Source: Brachionus manjavacas (Eukaryota > Rotifera > Eurotatoria > Ploima > Brachionidae). From it: a stretch of 64,000 nucleotides of DNA. The stretch's first letter is position 1. Each line of letters starts with the position of its first letter. The translations under genes and the position numbers were made by a program. The notes beneath the pieces were generated by a model. That model was not told where the DNA came from. It saw only the letters and a program-made list of their open reading frames with translations, and ran no database searches. Of this stretch, positions 11,888-25,428 are shown piece by piece. The DNA is taken from assembly GCA_019054805.1 (NCBI GenBank), contig JAHQIY010000026.1:1-64000 (forward strand), given 5' to 3'.

Positions 11888-12226
11888 GGATCAGTCCTTG
11901 GTCCTCTGATCTTCATCAATGATATGCCTGACCTTTGCAGGCTCTAAGTGGATGATGGAAAGCTGGCCAGATCAGTGGAGTGGCGACAGAATTCGCTAGA
12001 GATGCGGTTGGATCTGGAGAGATTGTTAGTATGGTCTGACACATGGCAAACTAAATTCAACTTAGAGAAGAGTGTCGTAATGCATTTTGGAGCGAAAAAC
12101 AGGCGTTATTACTCTAAGCTTGAAGGTCACACACTAGCGAAGACAACGAAAGAACGCGATTTCGGAATCATCATCACCAGCGATTTTAAGTCAAACGAGT
12201 ATTACGAATCCCACTCCTCTATGTAG
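11888..12226 (+). pseudogene. LINE reverse transcriptase fragment, module B
   Basis: The open 92-codon part is identical in protein sequence to the fragment in module A, with the same upstream in-frame stop. It lies antisense to and upstream of the TIR gene copy B, and is followed by a TAA tract and hairpin at 12286-12383. It is a dead retrotransposon piece carried along in the duplicated unit. Confidence 0.8.
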
Positions 12227-12285
12227 CTTCTACCTAATAATACAAAAATTTTCTGACTCTTAAGATCTTATCTATATTTTTTGTT

Positions 12286-12286
12286 T

Positions 12287-12329
<43 letters not shown>

Positions 12330-12383
12330 GCTACGGCAAGCAAGCTTGCGGAGACGGACTACTAGGAGATCGCCTATGGTAGC
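12286..12383 (+). repeat. (TAA)n tract and structured hairpin, module B
   Basis: Same arrangement as in module A: a TAA run to 12329, then an outer GCTAC/GTAGC stem enclosing a GCAAG/CTTGC hairpin. Confidence 0.6.
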
Positions 12384-12503
12384 ACACTACGCAATAAAAG
12401 GAAAAGTACAGAAATAAGAGAAACTGATAAGATTTTGTAATCTAATAGTATTTTTTTCTCCCAACTCCATCTTTTTATTAACTAAACAGCTCTTTAATTA
12501 TTA

Positions 12504-15152
12504 TTTTTGTATCTCATCCTTTCATTGATAAATGAAAAATAATTTACTTTAAATTTTAAAATTTTTTAAACTGTTTTAATTATTTTATTTATTTTTTTTA
12601 ATCTGAAGGAGCGTATGCTCGAACAGAAAACAAATAAATAATAATTAATAACATGAAAAGGTTAAAGACATTATCTATCAAAAAGCAAAAGAAAACACCT
12701 GGATTAAATAAAAAAAATCAGAAATTTTCTTTTAAAAACTTTTAATATTTGAGATTTTAAAATGCTAGAGTATTTTTTATTTTTTTTCTAATAATTATAA
12801 TGATCAATTAAAGAAACAAGTAAATTAGATAAATTATTTATCTTTTTTTAAAGAAAGTTATTTTCTTATTATTATCATAGAATACTGATAATAAAAATTC
12901 TAGGCAAATTGGAGTTTCAAATCAAACTTTAAGCTCAAAACGATCATTTAAAATTTAAAAATTAATTAATCTAAAGATTTTGATAATTTTTAAGAAATAA
13001 ATACTAAAATTTACTAGACATGTTATGTCTAATAATGGTTCATTATCAAATTAACATCAAAATAAATGATCTCTAAATTATTTAACAAAAACAATCAACA
13101 AATTAAATAATTCAAGTTAAATTAATTCAAAAATTCAAATTTATAACTTTTATATCCACTCATTCGAACTTAAATAATGTTATTTTTTAAATATATTTTA
13201 ATATTGCATATTTAATGAAGAATTTTTTTTTCGCAGAAAGATAGCTACCATAGCAAAACTTCATCTAGTCTCGCTCCACAGGTTTCCTGCTGTAGCTTAT
13301 TATTATTACTATTATTATTTCTATTATTATTAATTTTTAAAACAGTAAATTTTTTTGTCTTTAAGAGTAAGTTTTCATTAAAATATTTAAACTTATTAAA
13401 GTTGGATCAAAAGGGAAATTTTAAAATTTTTTAAATGAAAATAAACTTGACATGACATGTCAATTAATTGCTTTGGAAAAAATTTATTTCTTTTTTATTA
13501 TCAAAAAAAAATAATACAATTTATATTTATATCTTTTGATCTTGATCTCAAACTTCAATTTGCCATATTCTATTTAGTTTCATTTTAAAATTTTTCACGT
13601 TCATGACATAAATTCGCCATTTTTACGTAAAATCAGTAAATAAATTGTAAAATTAAAAAAAAAAGAAATAAAAAAATTATTTTTTTTAAATTTTAAAATC
13701 GTAAATTTTTAAAATGGTTTATTCAAATCATTAAATCAACAGCAATCTTGATTTTTCATTCAATTTTAAAATCCTTTTTAGGTTTTAAACTTCTCTTTAT
13801 CTCAATTAAAATTCACAAATTGAAAATGAATGATTAATGTTGACTCTTAATATTTGTGCACAATTTTTTTAGTAAAAATTCCACAGAATTAATAACAATC
13901 GCCAAAAGAAAATAATGCAATAATAAAGTAAATATTGTGTCAATTTTTTTAATAAGTAAAAACATAATTTTTTCCATTTAATCAATAAAAAAACCTTTTA
14001 AGTAAAAGAAAAATTAAAAAAAATCTGCGAGAAAAATGTAATTTTTTTTTCTTAGTACAATCATTTGTTCGGGATGATTCGAATGAGCCTCATCTGATTC
14101 TTTGAATTTGCATCGATTATCACTGATCAATTCTAAAACCAAAGCTGACCCATGAATCGACAATAACATCGACTAATCTCATCTTGTTTGCTCTTTAACT
14201 CTCAAAAATTTCCTTCCATTTCCTCAAAAATTATCAAAAAATTCAGGTATTTTAAATTCTATATTCTTGGTTCTTATCTATTTGTTAGACTTTTGCAAGA
14301 CTTTTTGATATGGAAATGATTCCGCATCATTAAGAGTTTCGTCTCAAGGATTAAGTAATAAGCTTTCACTTGATTTGGTCTGATTGACGGATTGCATAAA
14401 AATGTTCACTTTTATCAATAAAAACCTCAAGTCATTTACTATTTGGATGAATGCTTAATTTGTTGTCAATAAAAAAAAATTTTGATTTTTTAAGATTTTA
14501 GTTGCAGTTTATGTGATAAAAGTTGTAAATTTAATAGATTTGTTAGGTTTTCATTGATTTAATTATTTTATTTATAATATGTTCGGAAAAAAGATAAAGA
14601 GATAAAAACATATAATTTTTGTTGATACTTTAAATAAGTTTGTGGTAATTTTTACTAAATTTATTGTGTTCGATACTGACAGCCATTAATGTTAGATTTT
14701 TAAGACTATATTGAAAGCCTTCTATTTAAAAAATTGTTCTGTCCTTCTTTAACTAAATAAATATAATACCATGGAAACAAAATTTTAAAAAAAGATAAGT
14801 GAATTTGATTAAGGACCAAAGTAGAAAGAAAAAAATTGATTTCACATGGATAAATCATCAATAAGTACTGATAAATTACGCGTAATACTCTAGCATTTTA
14901 AAATCTCAAATATTAAAAGTTTTTAAAAGAAAATTTCTGATTTTTTTATTTAATCCAGGTGTTTTCTTTTGCTTTTTGATAGATAATGTCTTTAACCTTT
15001 TCATGTTATTAATTATTATTTATTTGTTTTCTGTTCGAGTATACGTTCCTTCAGATAAAAAAAATAAATAAAATAATTAAAACAGTTTAAAAAATTTTAA
15101 AATTTAAAGTAAATTATTTTTCATTTATCAATGAAAGGATGAGATACAAAAA
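12504..15152 (-). mobile_element. Long-inverted-repeat element at the array's orientation switch
   Basis: Internally this copy has the same orientation as the elements to its left, but it is flanked on both sides by the LINE-fragment side of a module (TAATTATTA before, TAATAATTAAAG after). Modules to its left have the TIR gene on the minus strand and modules to its right on the plus strand. The change therefore falls in or at the right terminal repeat. That repeat carries a GAGTATACGTTC version of the hairpin, a variant otherwise seen only at 2095-2110 and 6118-6132, whereas the left repeat carries GGAGCGTATGCTC. This fits recombination through the inverted repeats. Confidence 0.7.
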
Positions 15153-15271
15153 TAATAATTAAAGAGCTGTTTAGTTAATAAAAAGATGGAGTTGGGAGAA
15201 AAAAATACTATTAGATTACAAAATCTTATCAGTTTCTCTTATTTCTGTACTTTTCCTTTTATTGCGTAGTG

Positions 15272-15326
15272 TGCTACCATAGGCGATCTCCTAGTAGTCC
15301 GTCTCCGCAAGCTTGCTTGCCGTAGC

Positions 15327-15371
<45 letters not shown>
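15272..15371 (-). repeat. (TAA)n tract and structured hairpin, module C
   Basis: Reverse complement of the module A arrangement: outer stem GCTAC/GTAGC, inner GCAAG/CTTGC hairpin, then (TTA)n on the plus strand up to 15371. Confidence 0.6.
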
Positions 15372-15372
<1 letters not shown>

Positions 15373-15432
15373 AAACAAAAAATATAGATAAGATCTTAAG
15401 AGTCAGAAAATTTTTGTATTATTAGGTAGAAG

Positions 15433-15773
15433 CTACATAGAGGAGTGGGATTCGTAATACTCGTTTGACTTAAAATCGCTGGTGATGATGATTCCGAAAT
15501 CGCGTTCTTTCGTTGTCTTCGCTAGTGTGTGACCTTCAAGCTTAGAGTAATAACGCCTGTTTTTCGCTCCAAAATGCATTACGACACTCTTCTCTAAGTT
15601 GAATTTAGTTTGCCATGTGTCAGACCATACTAACAATCTCTCCAGATCCAACCGCATCTCTAGCGAATTCTGTCGCCACTCCACTGATCTGGCCAGCTTT
15701 CCATCATCCACTTAGAGCCTGCAAAGGTCAGGCATATCATTGATGAAGATCAGAGGACCAAGGACTGATCCTT
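15433..15773 (-). pseudogene. LINE reverse transcriptase fragment, module C
   Basis: The 92-codon open part is identical to that in the other modules, here on the minus strand and divergent from the TIR gene that starts at 16649. The preceding GSVLGPL-like segment (15716-15773) is cut by the same in-frame stop. Confidence 0.8.
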
Positions 15774-16648
15774 TAATTTACTAATGATGTTTGGTTTTGT
15801 TAAACTCTTAGTGGGCTGACCATCTACCTTTCCTTTAATTTTTATAATTTTTTTTAATAAGAGTCCAAGTCTGGACTTTTTTTCAAATTTGCTAGATCAA
15901 GATTTACATCAAAAAATTTAAATACTAATGGGTTGTCTAATCAATATAGATTTGCCATATTTTAGAATTTTCGTGTAATTTTAGATAAAAAGTCTTCACA
16001 TTCATTTAATGCAAAAAAGATCTCACGATCATGTTAAGGTATAAAAAATGACTGGACAAAATGCTTCGACAGTAGTTGAGAATTAGGCGCAAATTTTCTT
16101 TGCTAGAATAATTACTCTACATAAATGGAAAAACAGGAACTACTAGGACTATAAAAAAAAAGCCCGGACTTGGATTTGACTTGATACTTGTGACTTTTAA
16201 ACAACTTTGCGTTTCATCTTCAAGCTTTTTGAAGTTAAAATTTTTCAACTTTATTCAACTTTAATGAATAAAACAGAAAAACAAATCTTTTAAATGTTAA
16301 AACTTTGACTTGAACGCTTTTTTGCCATTCCGAGTAGTTAAGTTTGGGGAAACATAACTTTGATTTTTAATTATTAAAATTTTTTATCTAATCCGAAAAT
16401 TTTAAATTTTAATTTTAATGCTTTTAGCATCAATAATGCATAAACAATAATATTTAACTAAAAAAATTTTTAAACTTTTTCCTTTGAAAAGTAATCATTT
16501 TAAATATTGTTTTTGATGCTTTTATTTCAAATATTATTTGAACTTAATAATTCAATAAGTAATAAAGGAAGGGTTGCGCAGCAACTAAATAAATTATTTT
16601 TTATAAAGCAGAGAATTCGAAAATAAATTATTTTCAGTGTTTAAAAAA

Positions 16649-18523
16649 ATGAATCTGACGATAAACGAAGCTACCAAAATAATAGAATATTGTTCATCAT
16701 TTGACCAGATAGACGATATTTTTGACTCTGAAAAAGGATTTAATTATTTTGCAAAATTTATAAAACATGCTAAAACAATTTTTTTTTTGATGAAACTGAA
16801 TTTATGAAAATATGCGAAGAAAACTCGTTTTACGAATTTTTTAATAATATTCTTTGTTTGTCAGCCTCCAATATTCAATTATCAACTATAAAAGATTACA
16901 CCTATTTTGATAATATTTTGCATTTTCATGAAACTACAAGCCGTAATGAACGGAAAGTATTCTTTTTAGTCAGCATTGTAGATTTAATTAACAGATTTAT
17001 TACTTCGATTAAATTTCGAACAATTTTAATTGAAAAAAATGGACTAAAAACCCATTTAGATTTAATCAAAGTACTAAATGAGGATGAAGAGATTTTTGAT
17101 AAGAGATATTTTGGTGTCATCATCTTAAATGTAAATTGGTTAAGCAAATTGGCTGATGAGAATAAAAATATTTGGACCGATTTGAAAGCAATAGATATAT
17201 TGACAAATTATATGAGAAATTTTGAGTTTTACAAAATTTATGCAATTATGATTCTGGCAAATATAGCGGATGACAAAGATTTGGAATCTCTAGCCGAATT
17301 TGATCTGGCTATTGAGATCTTTACAGAAATGAGTGTTGAATGCATTAGTCAACCAAACAAAGTAATAGAACAAGAATTTTTCAATTTAGATAAAATTATA
17401 AAATTTAAAATTAAAAGTAAGTTTTGAAATTTTTGCATGTATTATGGACTTACTCAAAAATTTATTTAGATATAATAGATGTAGAAAACAATTGCTTAAT
17501 TTCAATAACTGGTTTATTGTTAGCTCTCTACAAAATATCTATTAACGATAAGCGAAAATTAGAAATTTACAAAAAGCCAAATTTTAAAGAATCTCTATTG
17601 AGTTTAATTTACGCTGGTAATGATGCCGAAAAACAGCATGCCATACAACTTTTGATTCAATTATGCTTTGATAAAGATATTTTATTTGAAATAAAAAAAG
17701 AAAGTGAATTAGTTTGTTTTATTCAAAATTTGTTGTCATCAAAAACAATTGAATACAAACAACTTGAAAAAGCTTGCAGTAGCTTTTTATGGATTTTAAA
17801 GCAAGAAGATAAGATAATCACTTCAAATGGAAAACATGTAATGATAAGTTATAATTCTGCCACTCGTGAGCTATGCTTGAAAATACGAGATTTTCTAATG
17901 AGCAAAAATTTTGATGTTTGGATTGATACTGAAGATATAAATGGTTCAAGTTGTGACTCAATGGCAAAGGCAATCGAAGATTCTCAATTCGTTTTAATTT
18001 GTGTGACAGAAAAGTATCGCAAAAGCTATGCTTGCGAAGGCGAGGCAAAATATGCATATAAGTTGAAAAAATATAATACCATGCATCATGGAGAAGGGAT
18101 ACCATTCTGTAGGCGGCTGGCTTGGATTCATCATATCTGACAAGATTTTTATAGATTTCACCAAATATGAACTTGACGATTGCTTTAAGAGGCTTTTGAA
18201 TCAAATAATGCATCTAAAAAATGATTTAAATCAAGCAGAAAAAATAGAAAAAAGCTGATGAAAGCATCCACAAAAATGATAAACAAGATTTCATTAATTG
18301 GGACCATGGGAAAACTAAAAAATGGTTTTTGAAAAATTCTTTTGAAGAAATATTTAAAGTTCTAGAACCAATTAATGGAAAAGGCCTAAGACAACTTAAT
18401 GAATTACACACTCATACACCAGAGTTTTTTTACAAATCTCTGACGGCCAGCAATTCAATTACCATGAAAGATGTTATTAATTTTGTTTCAATATTTAAGG
18501 ACCTTGTTGAAAATAAAGAATAA
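16649..18523 (+). CDS. TIR-domain protein, copy C (homopolymer frame breaks)
   Basis: The ATG at 16649 follows an acceptor-like TTATTTTCAG by about ten bases, as in the sister copies. Exon 1 loses frame at a run of ten T near 16783-16792 (eight in the open copy at 36026) and is open again from 16804 to the donor. The intron is 17417-17469. Exon 2 is open from 17470 through most of the TIR domain, including GEAKYAYKLKK, then shifts at a six-A run near 18066-18071 where copy B has eight. A second A-run difference near 18250 breaks the segment before the C-terminal helical tail, which ends at the TAA at 18521-18523. If these runs are sequencing error, the protein would be full length. Confidence 0.7.
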
Positions 18524-18969
18524 AAAAAATTAATTAAAAATATCCAGAATAAGTTTATTTGATTGAATCATTTGTCTGAATTCTTTTACTAAATATATCG
18601 GGTGTTCAAAAGTGATCATGTGTTCTTATTATATCAAATTTAATACAAATATAAAATTTCTCTAACAATTTACTATTAAGTAACGGGTGAAGAAGCTTCC
18701 GGACTAAGTTTGTGCTGTCATAATTTTTGATCTATCTGTAACCGGTTTATAATAAAACAATGTTTAATCTTTAAAAGCTTTATTTAAGTTATTGAACGTT
18801 CTGAAGTTCTAAGAATGGAATTCTTATTTATACCTATATGCTCGTGCCAAGAACACGAGCTTGTAATTAAGTCAAGATGTGAGCTAAGAACAGAAAAAAT
18901 GACCCTTCGAAATCGTGTATATTTATATTATGGAAAAATTCGTGCATTAAAAAAAATAATATTTTATGG

Positions 18970-21616
18970 TTTTTGTATCTCATCCTTTCATTGATAAATG
19001 AAAAATAATTTACTTTAAATTTTAAAATTTTTTAAACTGTTTTAATTATTTTATTTATTTTTTTTAATCTGAAGGAGCGTATGCTCGAACAGAAAACAAA
19101 TAAATAATAATTAATAACATGAAAAGGTTAAAGACATTATCTATCAAAAAGCAAAAGAAAACACCTGGATTAAATAAAAAATCAGAAATTTTCTTTTAAA
19201 AACTTTTAATATTTGAGATTTTAAAATGCTAGAGTATTACGCGTAATTTATCAGTACTTATTGATGATTTATCCATGTGAAATCAATTTTTTTTCTTTCT
19301 ACTTTGGTCCTTAATCAAATTCACTTATCTTTTTTTTAAAATTTTGTTTCCATGGTATTATATTTATTTAGTTAAAGAAGGACAGAACAATTTTTTAAAT
19401 AGAAGGCTTTCAATATAGTCTTAAAAATCTAACATTAATGGCTGTCAGTATCGAACACAATAAATTTAGTAAAAATTACCACAAACTTATTTAAAGTATC
19501 AACAAAAATTATATGTTTTTATCTCTTTATCTTTTTTCCGAACATATTATAAATAAAATAATTAAATCAATGAAAACCTAACAAATCTATTAAATTTACA
19601 ACTTTTATCACATAAACTGCAACTAAAATCTTAAAAAATCAAAATTTTTTAATATTGACAACAAATTAAGCATTCATCCAAATAGTAAATGACTTGAGGT
19701 TTTTATTGATAAAAGTGAACATTTTTATGCAATCCGTCAATCAGACCAAATCAAGTGAAAGCTTATTACTTAATCCTTGAGACGAAACTCTTAATGATGC
19801 GGAATCATTTCCATATCAAAAAGTCTTGCAAAAGTCTAACAAATAGATAAGAACCAAGAATATAGAATTTAAAATACCTGAATTTTTTGATAATTTTTGA
19901 GGAAATGGAAGGAAATTTTTGAGAGTTAAAGAGCAAACAAGATGAGATTAGTCGATGTTATTGTCGATTCATGGGTCAGCTTTGGTTTTAGAATTGATCA
20001 GTGATAATCGATGCAAATTCAAAGAATCAGATGAGGCTCATTCGAATCATCCCGAACAAATGATTGTACTAAGAAAAAAATTACATTTTTCTCGTAGATT
20101 TTTTTAATTTTTCTTTTACTTAAAAGGTTTTTTTATTGATTAAATGGAAAAAATTATGTTTTTACTTATTAAAAAAATTGACACAATATTTACTTTATTA
20201 TTGCATTATTTTCTTTTGGCGATTGTTATTAATTCTGTGGAATTTTTACTAAAAAAATTGTGCACAAATATTAAGAGTCAACATTAATCATTCATTTTCA
20301 ATTTGTGAATTTTAATTGAGATAAAGAGAAGTTTAAAACCTAAAAAGGATTTTAAAATTGAATGAAAAATCAAGATTGCTGTTGATTTAATGATTTGAAT
20401 AAACCATTTTAAAAATTTACGATTTTAAAATTTAAAAAAAATAATTTTTTTATTTCTTTTTTTTTTTAATTTTACAATTTATTTACTGATTTTACGTAAA
20501 AATGGCGAATTTATGTCATGAACGTGAAAAATTTTAAAATGAAACTAAATAGAATATGGCAAATTGAAGTTTGAGATCAAGATCAAAAGATATAAATATA
20601 AATTGTATTATTTTTTTTTGATAATAAAAAAGAAATAAATTTTTTCCAAAGCAATTAATTGACATGTCATGTCAAGTTTATTTTCATTTAAAAAATTTTA
20701 AAATTTCCCTTTTGATCCAACTTTAATAAGTTTAAATATTTTAATGAAAACTTACTCTTAAAGACAAAAAAATTTACTGTTTTAAAAATTAATAATAATA
20801 GAAATAATAATAGTAATAATAATAAGCTACAGCAGGAAACCTGTGGAGCGAGACTAGATGAAGTTTTGCTATGGTAGCTATCTTTCTGCGAAAAAAAAAA
20901 TTCTTCATTAAATATGCAATATTAAAATATATTTAAAAAATAACATTATTTAAGTTCGAATGAGTGGATATAAAAGTTATAAATTTGAATTTTTGAATTA
21001 ATTTAACTTGAATTATTTAATTTGTTGATTGTTTTTGTTAAATAATTTAGAGATCATTTATTTTGATGTTAATTTGATAATGAACCATTATTAGACATAA
21101 CATGTCTAGTAAATTTTAGTATTTATTTCTTAAAAATTATCAAAATCTTTAGATTAATTAATTTTTTAAATTTTAAATGATCGTTTTGAGCTTAAAGTTT
21201 GATTTGAAACTCCAATTTGCCTAGAATTTTTATTATCAGTATTCTATGATAATAATAAGAAAATAACTTTCTTTAAAAAAAGATAAATAATTTATCTAAT
21301 TTACTTGTTTCTTTAATTGATCATTATAATTATTAGAAAAAAGAAAAAATACTCTAGCATTTTAAAATCTCAAATATTAAAAGTTTTTAAAAGAAAATTT
21401 CTGATTTTTTATTTAATCCAGGTGTTTTCTTTTGCTTTTTGATAGATAATGTCTTTAACCTTTTCATGTTATTAATTATTATTTATTTGTTTTCTGTTCG
21501 AGCATACGCTCCTTCAGATTAAAAAAAATAAATAAAATAATTAAAACAGTTTAAAAAATTTTAAAATTTAAAGTAAATTATTTTTCATTTATCAATGAAA
21601 GGATGAGATACAAAAA
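18970..21616 (+). mobile_element. Long-inverted-repeat element between modules C and D
   Basis: Bounded by TTTTTGTATCTC at 18970 and GATACAAAAA at 21616. The terminal repeats are about 265 bp and both carry the GAGC/GCTC hairpin with a CATAC-type loop (19,075-19,090 and 21,500-21,515). The left end adjoins the TIR gene 3' flank ATTTTATGG and the right end adjoins TAATAATTAAAG. The interior has the block used in the opening palindrome (19,650-20,410) and a TAA-linked structured motif near 20,805-20,880. It holds no gene. Confidence 0.7.
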
Positions 21617-21736
21617 TAATAATTAAAGAGCTGTTTAGTTAATAAAAAGATGGAGTTGGGAGAAAAAAATACTATTAGATTACAAAATCTTATCAGTTTC
21701 TCTTATTTCTGTACTTTTCCTTTTATTGCGTAGTGT

Positions 21737-21790
21737 GCTACCATAGGCGATCTCCTAGTAGTCCGTCTCCGCAAGCTTGCTTGCCGTAGC

Positions 21791-21834
<44 letters not shown>
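21737..21834 (-). repeat. (TAA)n tract and structured hairpin, module D
   Basis: Same folded motif and TTA run as in the other plus-oriented modules. Confidence 0.6.
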
Positions 21835-21836
<2 letters not shown>

Positions 21837-21896
21837 AAACAAAAAATATAGATAAGATCTTAAGAGTCAGAAAATTTTTGTATTATTAGGTAGAAG

Positions 21897-22235
21897 CTAC
21901 ATAGAGGAGTGGGATTCGTAATACTCGTTTGACTTAAAATCGCTGGTGATGATGATTCCGAAATCGCGTTCTTTCGTTGTCTTCGCTAGTGTGTGACCTT
22001 CAAGCTTAGAGTAATAACGCCTGTTTTTCGCTCCAAAATGCATTACGACACTCTTCTCTAAGTTGAATTTAGTTTGCCATGTGTCAGACCATACTAACAA
22101 TCTCTCCAGATCCAACCGCATCTCTAGCGAATTCTGTCGCCACTCCACTGATCTGGCCAGCTTTCCATCATCCACTTAGAGCCTGCAAAGGTCAGGCATA
22201 TCATTGATGAAGATCAGAGGACCAAGGACTGATCC
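21897..22235 (-). pseudogene. LINE reverse transcriptase fragment, module D
   Basis: Identical 92-codon open part and the same stop between the INDMPDL-like and VDDGKL-like segments. Divergent from the TIR gene that starts at 23111. Confidence 0.8.
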
Positions 22236-23110
22236 TTTAATTTACTAATGATGTTTGGTTTTGTTAAACTCTTAGTGGGCTGACCATCTACCTTTCCTTT
22301 AATTTTTATAATTTTTTTAATAAGAGTCCAAGTCTGGACTTTTTTTCAAATTTGCTAGATCAAGATTTACATCAAAAAATTTAAATACTAATGGGTTGTC
22401 TAATCAATATAGATTTGCCATATTTTAGAATTTTCGTGTAATTTTAGATAAAAAGTCTTCACATTCATTTAATGCAAAAAAGATCTCACGATCATGTTAA
22501 GGTATAAAAAATGACTGGACAAAATGCTTCGACAGTAGTTGAGAATTAGGCGCAAATTTTCTTTGCTAGAATAATTACTCTACATAAATGGAAAAACAGG
22601 AACTACTAGGACTATAAAAAAAAAGCCCGGACTTGGATTTGACTTGATACTTGTGACTTTTAAACAACTTTGCGTTTCATCTTCAAGCTTTTTGAAGTTA
22701 AAATTTTTCAACTTTATTCAACTTTAATGAATAAAAAAGAAAAACAAATCTTTTAAATGTTAAAACTTTGACTTGAACGCTTTTTTGCCATTCCGAGTAG
22801 TTAAGTTTGGGGAAACATAACTTTGATTTTTAATTATTAAAATTTTTTATCTAATCCGAAAATTTTAAATTTTAATTTTAATGCTTTTAGCATCAATAAT
22901 GCATAAACAATAATATTTAACTAAAAAAATTTTTAAACTTTTTCCTTTGAAAAGTAATCATTTTAAATATTGTTTTTGATGCTTTTATTTCAAATATTAT
23001 TTGAACTTAATAATTCAATAAGTAATAAAGGAAGGGTTGCGCAGCAACTAAATAAATTATTTTTTATAAAGCAGAGAATTCGAAAATAAATTATTTTCAG
23101 TGTTTAAAAA

Positions 23111-24982
23111 ATGAATCTGACGATAAACGAAGCTACCAAAATAATAGAATATTGTTCATCATTTGACCAGATAGACGATATTTTTGACTCTGAAAAAGGA
23201 TTTAATTATTTTGCAAAATTTATAAAACATGCTAAAACAATTTTTTTGATGAAACTGAATTTATGAAAATATGCGAAGAAAACTCGTTTTACGAATTTTT
23301 TAATAATATTCTTTGTTTGTCAGCCTCCAATATTCAATTATCAACTATAAAAGATTACACCTATTTTGATAATATTTTGCATTTTCATGAAACTACAAGC
23401 CGTAATGAACGGAAAGTATTCTTTTTAGTCAGCATTGTAGATTTAATTAACAGATTTATTACTTCGATTAAATTTCGAACAATTTTAATTGAAAAAATGG
23501 ACTAAAAACCCATTTAGATTTAATCAAAGTACTAAATGAGGATGAAGAGATTTTTGATAAGAGATATTTTGGTGTCATCATCTTAAATGTAAATTGGTTA
23601 AGCAAATTGGCTGATGAGAATAAAAATATTTGGACCGATTTGAAAGCAATAGATATATTGACAAATTATATGAGAAATTTTGAGTTTTACAAAATTTATG
23701 CAATTATGATTCTGGCAAATATAGCGGATGACAAAGATTTGGAATCTCTAGCCGAATTTGATCTGGCTATTGAGATCTTTACAGAAATGAGTGTTGAATG
23801 CATTAGTCAACCAAACAAAGTAATAGAACAAGAATTTTTCAATTTAGATAAAATTATAAAATTTAAAATTAAAAGTAAGTTTTGAAATTTTTGCATGTAT
23901 TATGGACTTACTCAAAAATTTATTTAGATATAATAGATGTAGAAAACAATTGCTTAATTTCAATAACTGGTTTATTGTTAGCTCTCTACAAAATATCTAT
24001 TAACGATAAGCGAAAATTAGAAATTTACAAAAAGCCAAATTTTAAAGAATCTCTATTGAGTTTAATTTACGCTGGTAATGATGCCGAAAAACAGCATGCC
24101 ATACAACTTTTGATTCAATTATGCTTTGATAAAGATATTTTATTTGAAATAAAAAAAGAAAGTGAATTAGTTTGTTTTATTCAAAATTTGTTGTCATCAA
24201 AAACAATTGAATACAAACAACTTGAAAAAGCTTGCAGTAGCTTTTTATGGATTTTAAAGCAAGAAGATAAGATAATCACTTCAAATGGAAAACATGTAAT
24301 GATAAGTTATAATTCTGCCACTCGTGAGCTATGCTTGAAAATACGAGATTTTCTAATGAGCAAAAATTTTGATGTTTGGATTGATACTGAAGATATAAAT
24401 GGTTCAAGTTGTGACTCAATGGCAAAGGCAATCGAAGATTCTCAATTCGTTTTAATTTGTGTGACAGAAAAGTATCGCAAAAGCTATGCTTGCGAAGGCG
24501 AGGCAAAATATGCATATAAGTTGAAAAAATATAATACCATGCATCATGGAGAAGGGATACCATTCTGTAGGCGGCTGGCTTGGATTCATCATATCTGACA
24601 AGATTTTTATAGATTTCACCAAATATGAACTTGACGATTGCTTTAAGAGGCTTTTGAATCAAATAATGCATCTAAAAAATGATTTAAATCAAGCAGAAAA
24701 AATAGAAAAAAAGCTGATGAAAGCATCCACAAAAATGATAAACAAGATTTCATTAATTGGGACCATGGGAAAACTAAAAAATGGTTTTTGAAAAATTCTT
24801 TTGAAGAAATATTTAAAGTTCTAGAACCAATTAATGGAAAAGGCCTAAGACAACTTAATGAATTACACACTCATACACCAGAGTTTTTTTACAAATCTCT
24901 GACGGCCAGCAATTCAATTACCATGAAAGATGTTATTAATTTTGTTTCAATATTTAAGGACCTTGTTGAAAATAAAGAATAA
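23111..24982 (+). CDS. TIR-domain protein, copy D (homopolymer frame breaks)
   Basis: Exon 1 starts at the ATG at 23111. It is shifted at a seven-T run near 23241-23247 and at a six-A run near 23493-23498, so two internal segments (23263-23505 and 23607 onward) read separately. The intron is 23875-23927. Exon 2 is open through the TIR core and is broken by the short A run near 24524-24529. After another frame change it ends with the helical tail (24788-24982). Amino-acid content outside these breaks matches the other copies. Confidence 0.7.
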
Positions 24983-25428
24983 AAAAAATTAATTAAAAAT
25001 ATCCAGAATAAGTTTATTTGATTGAATCATTTGTCTGAATTCTTTTACTAAATATATCGGGTGTTCAAAAGTGATCATGTGTTCTTATTATATCAAATTT
25101 AATACAAATATAAAATTTCTCTAACAATTTACTATTAAGTAACGGGTGAAGAAGCTTCCGGACTAAGTTTGTGCTGTCATAATTTTTGATCTATCTGTAA
25201 CCGGTTTATAATAAAACAATGTTTAATCTTTAAAAGCTTTATTTAAGTTATTGAACGTTCTGAAGTTCTAAGAATGGAATTCTTATTTATACCTATATGC
25301 TCGTGCCAAGAACACGAGCTTGTAATTAAGTCAAGATGTGAGCTAAGAACAGAAAAAATGACCCTTCGAAATCGTGTATATTTATATTATGGAAAAATTC
25401 GTGCATTAAAAAAAATAATATTTTATGG

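Noticed and set aside
17818..18213. A 131-codon minus-strand frame over the TIR domain, repeated in several copies.
   Set aside because: It is the complement of the conserved TIR coding strand; its conservation comes from the sister gene copies.
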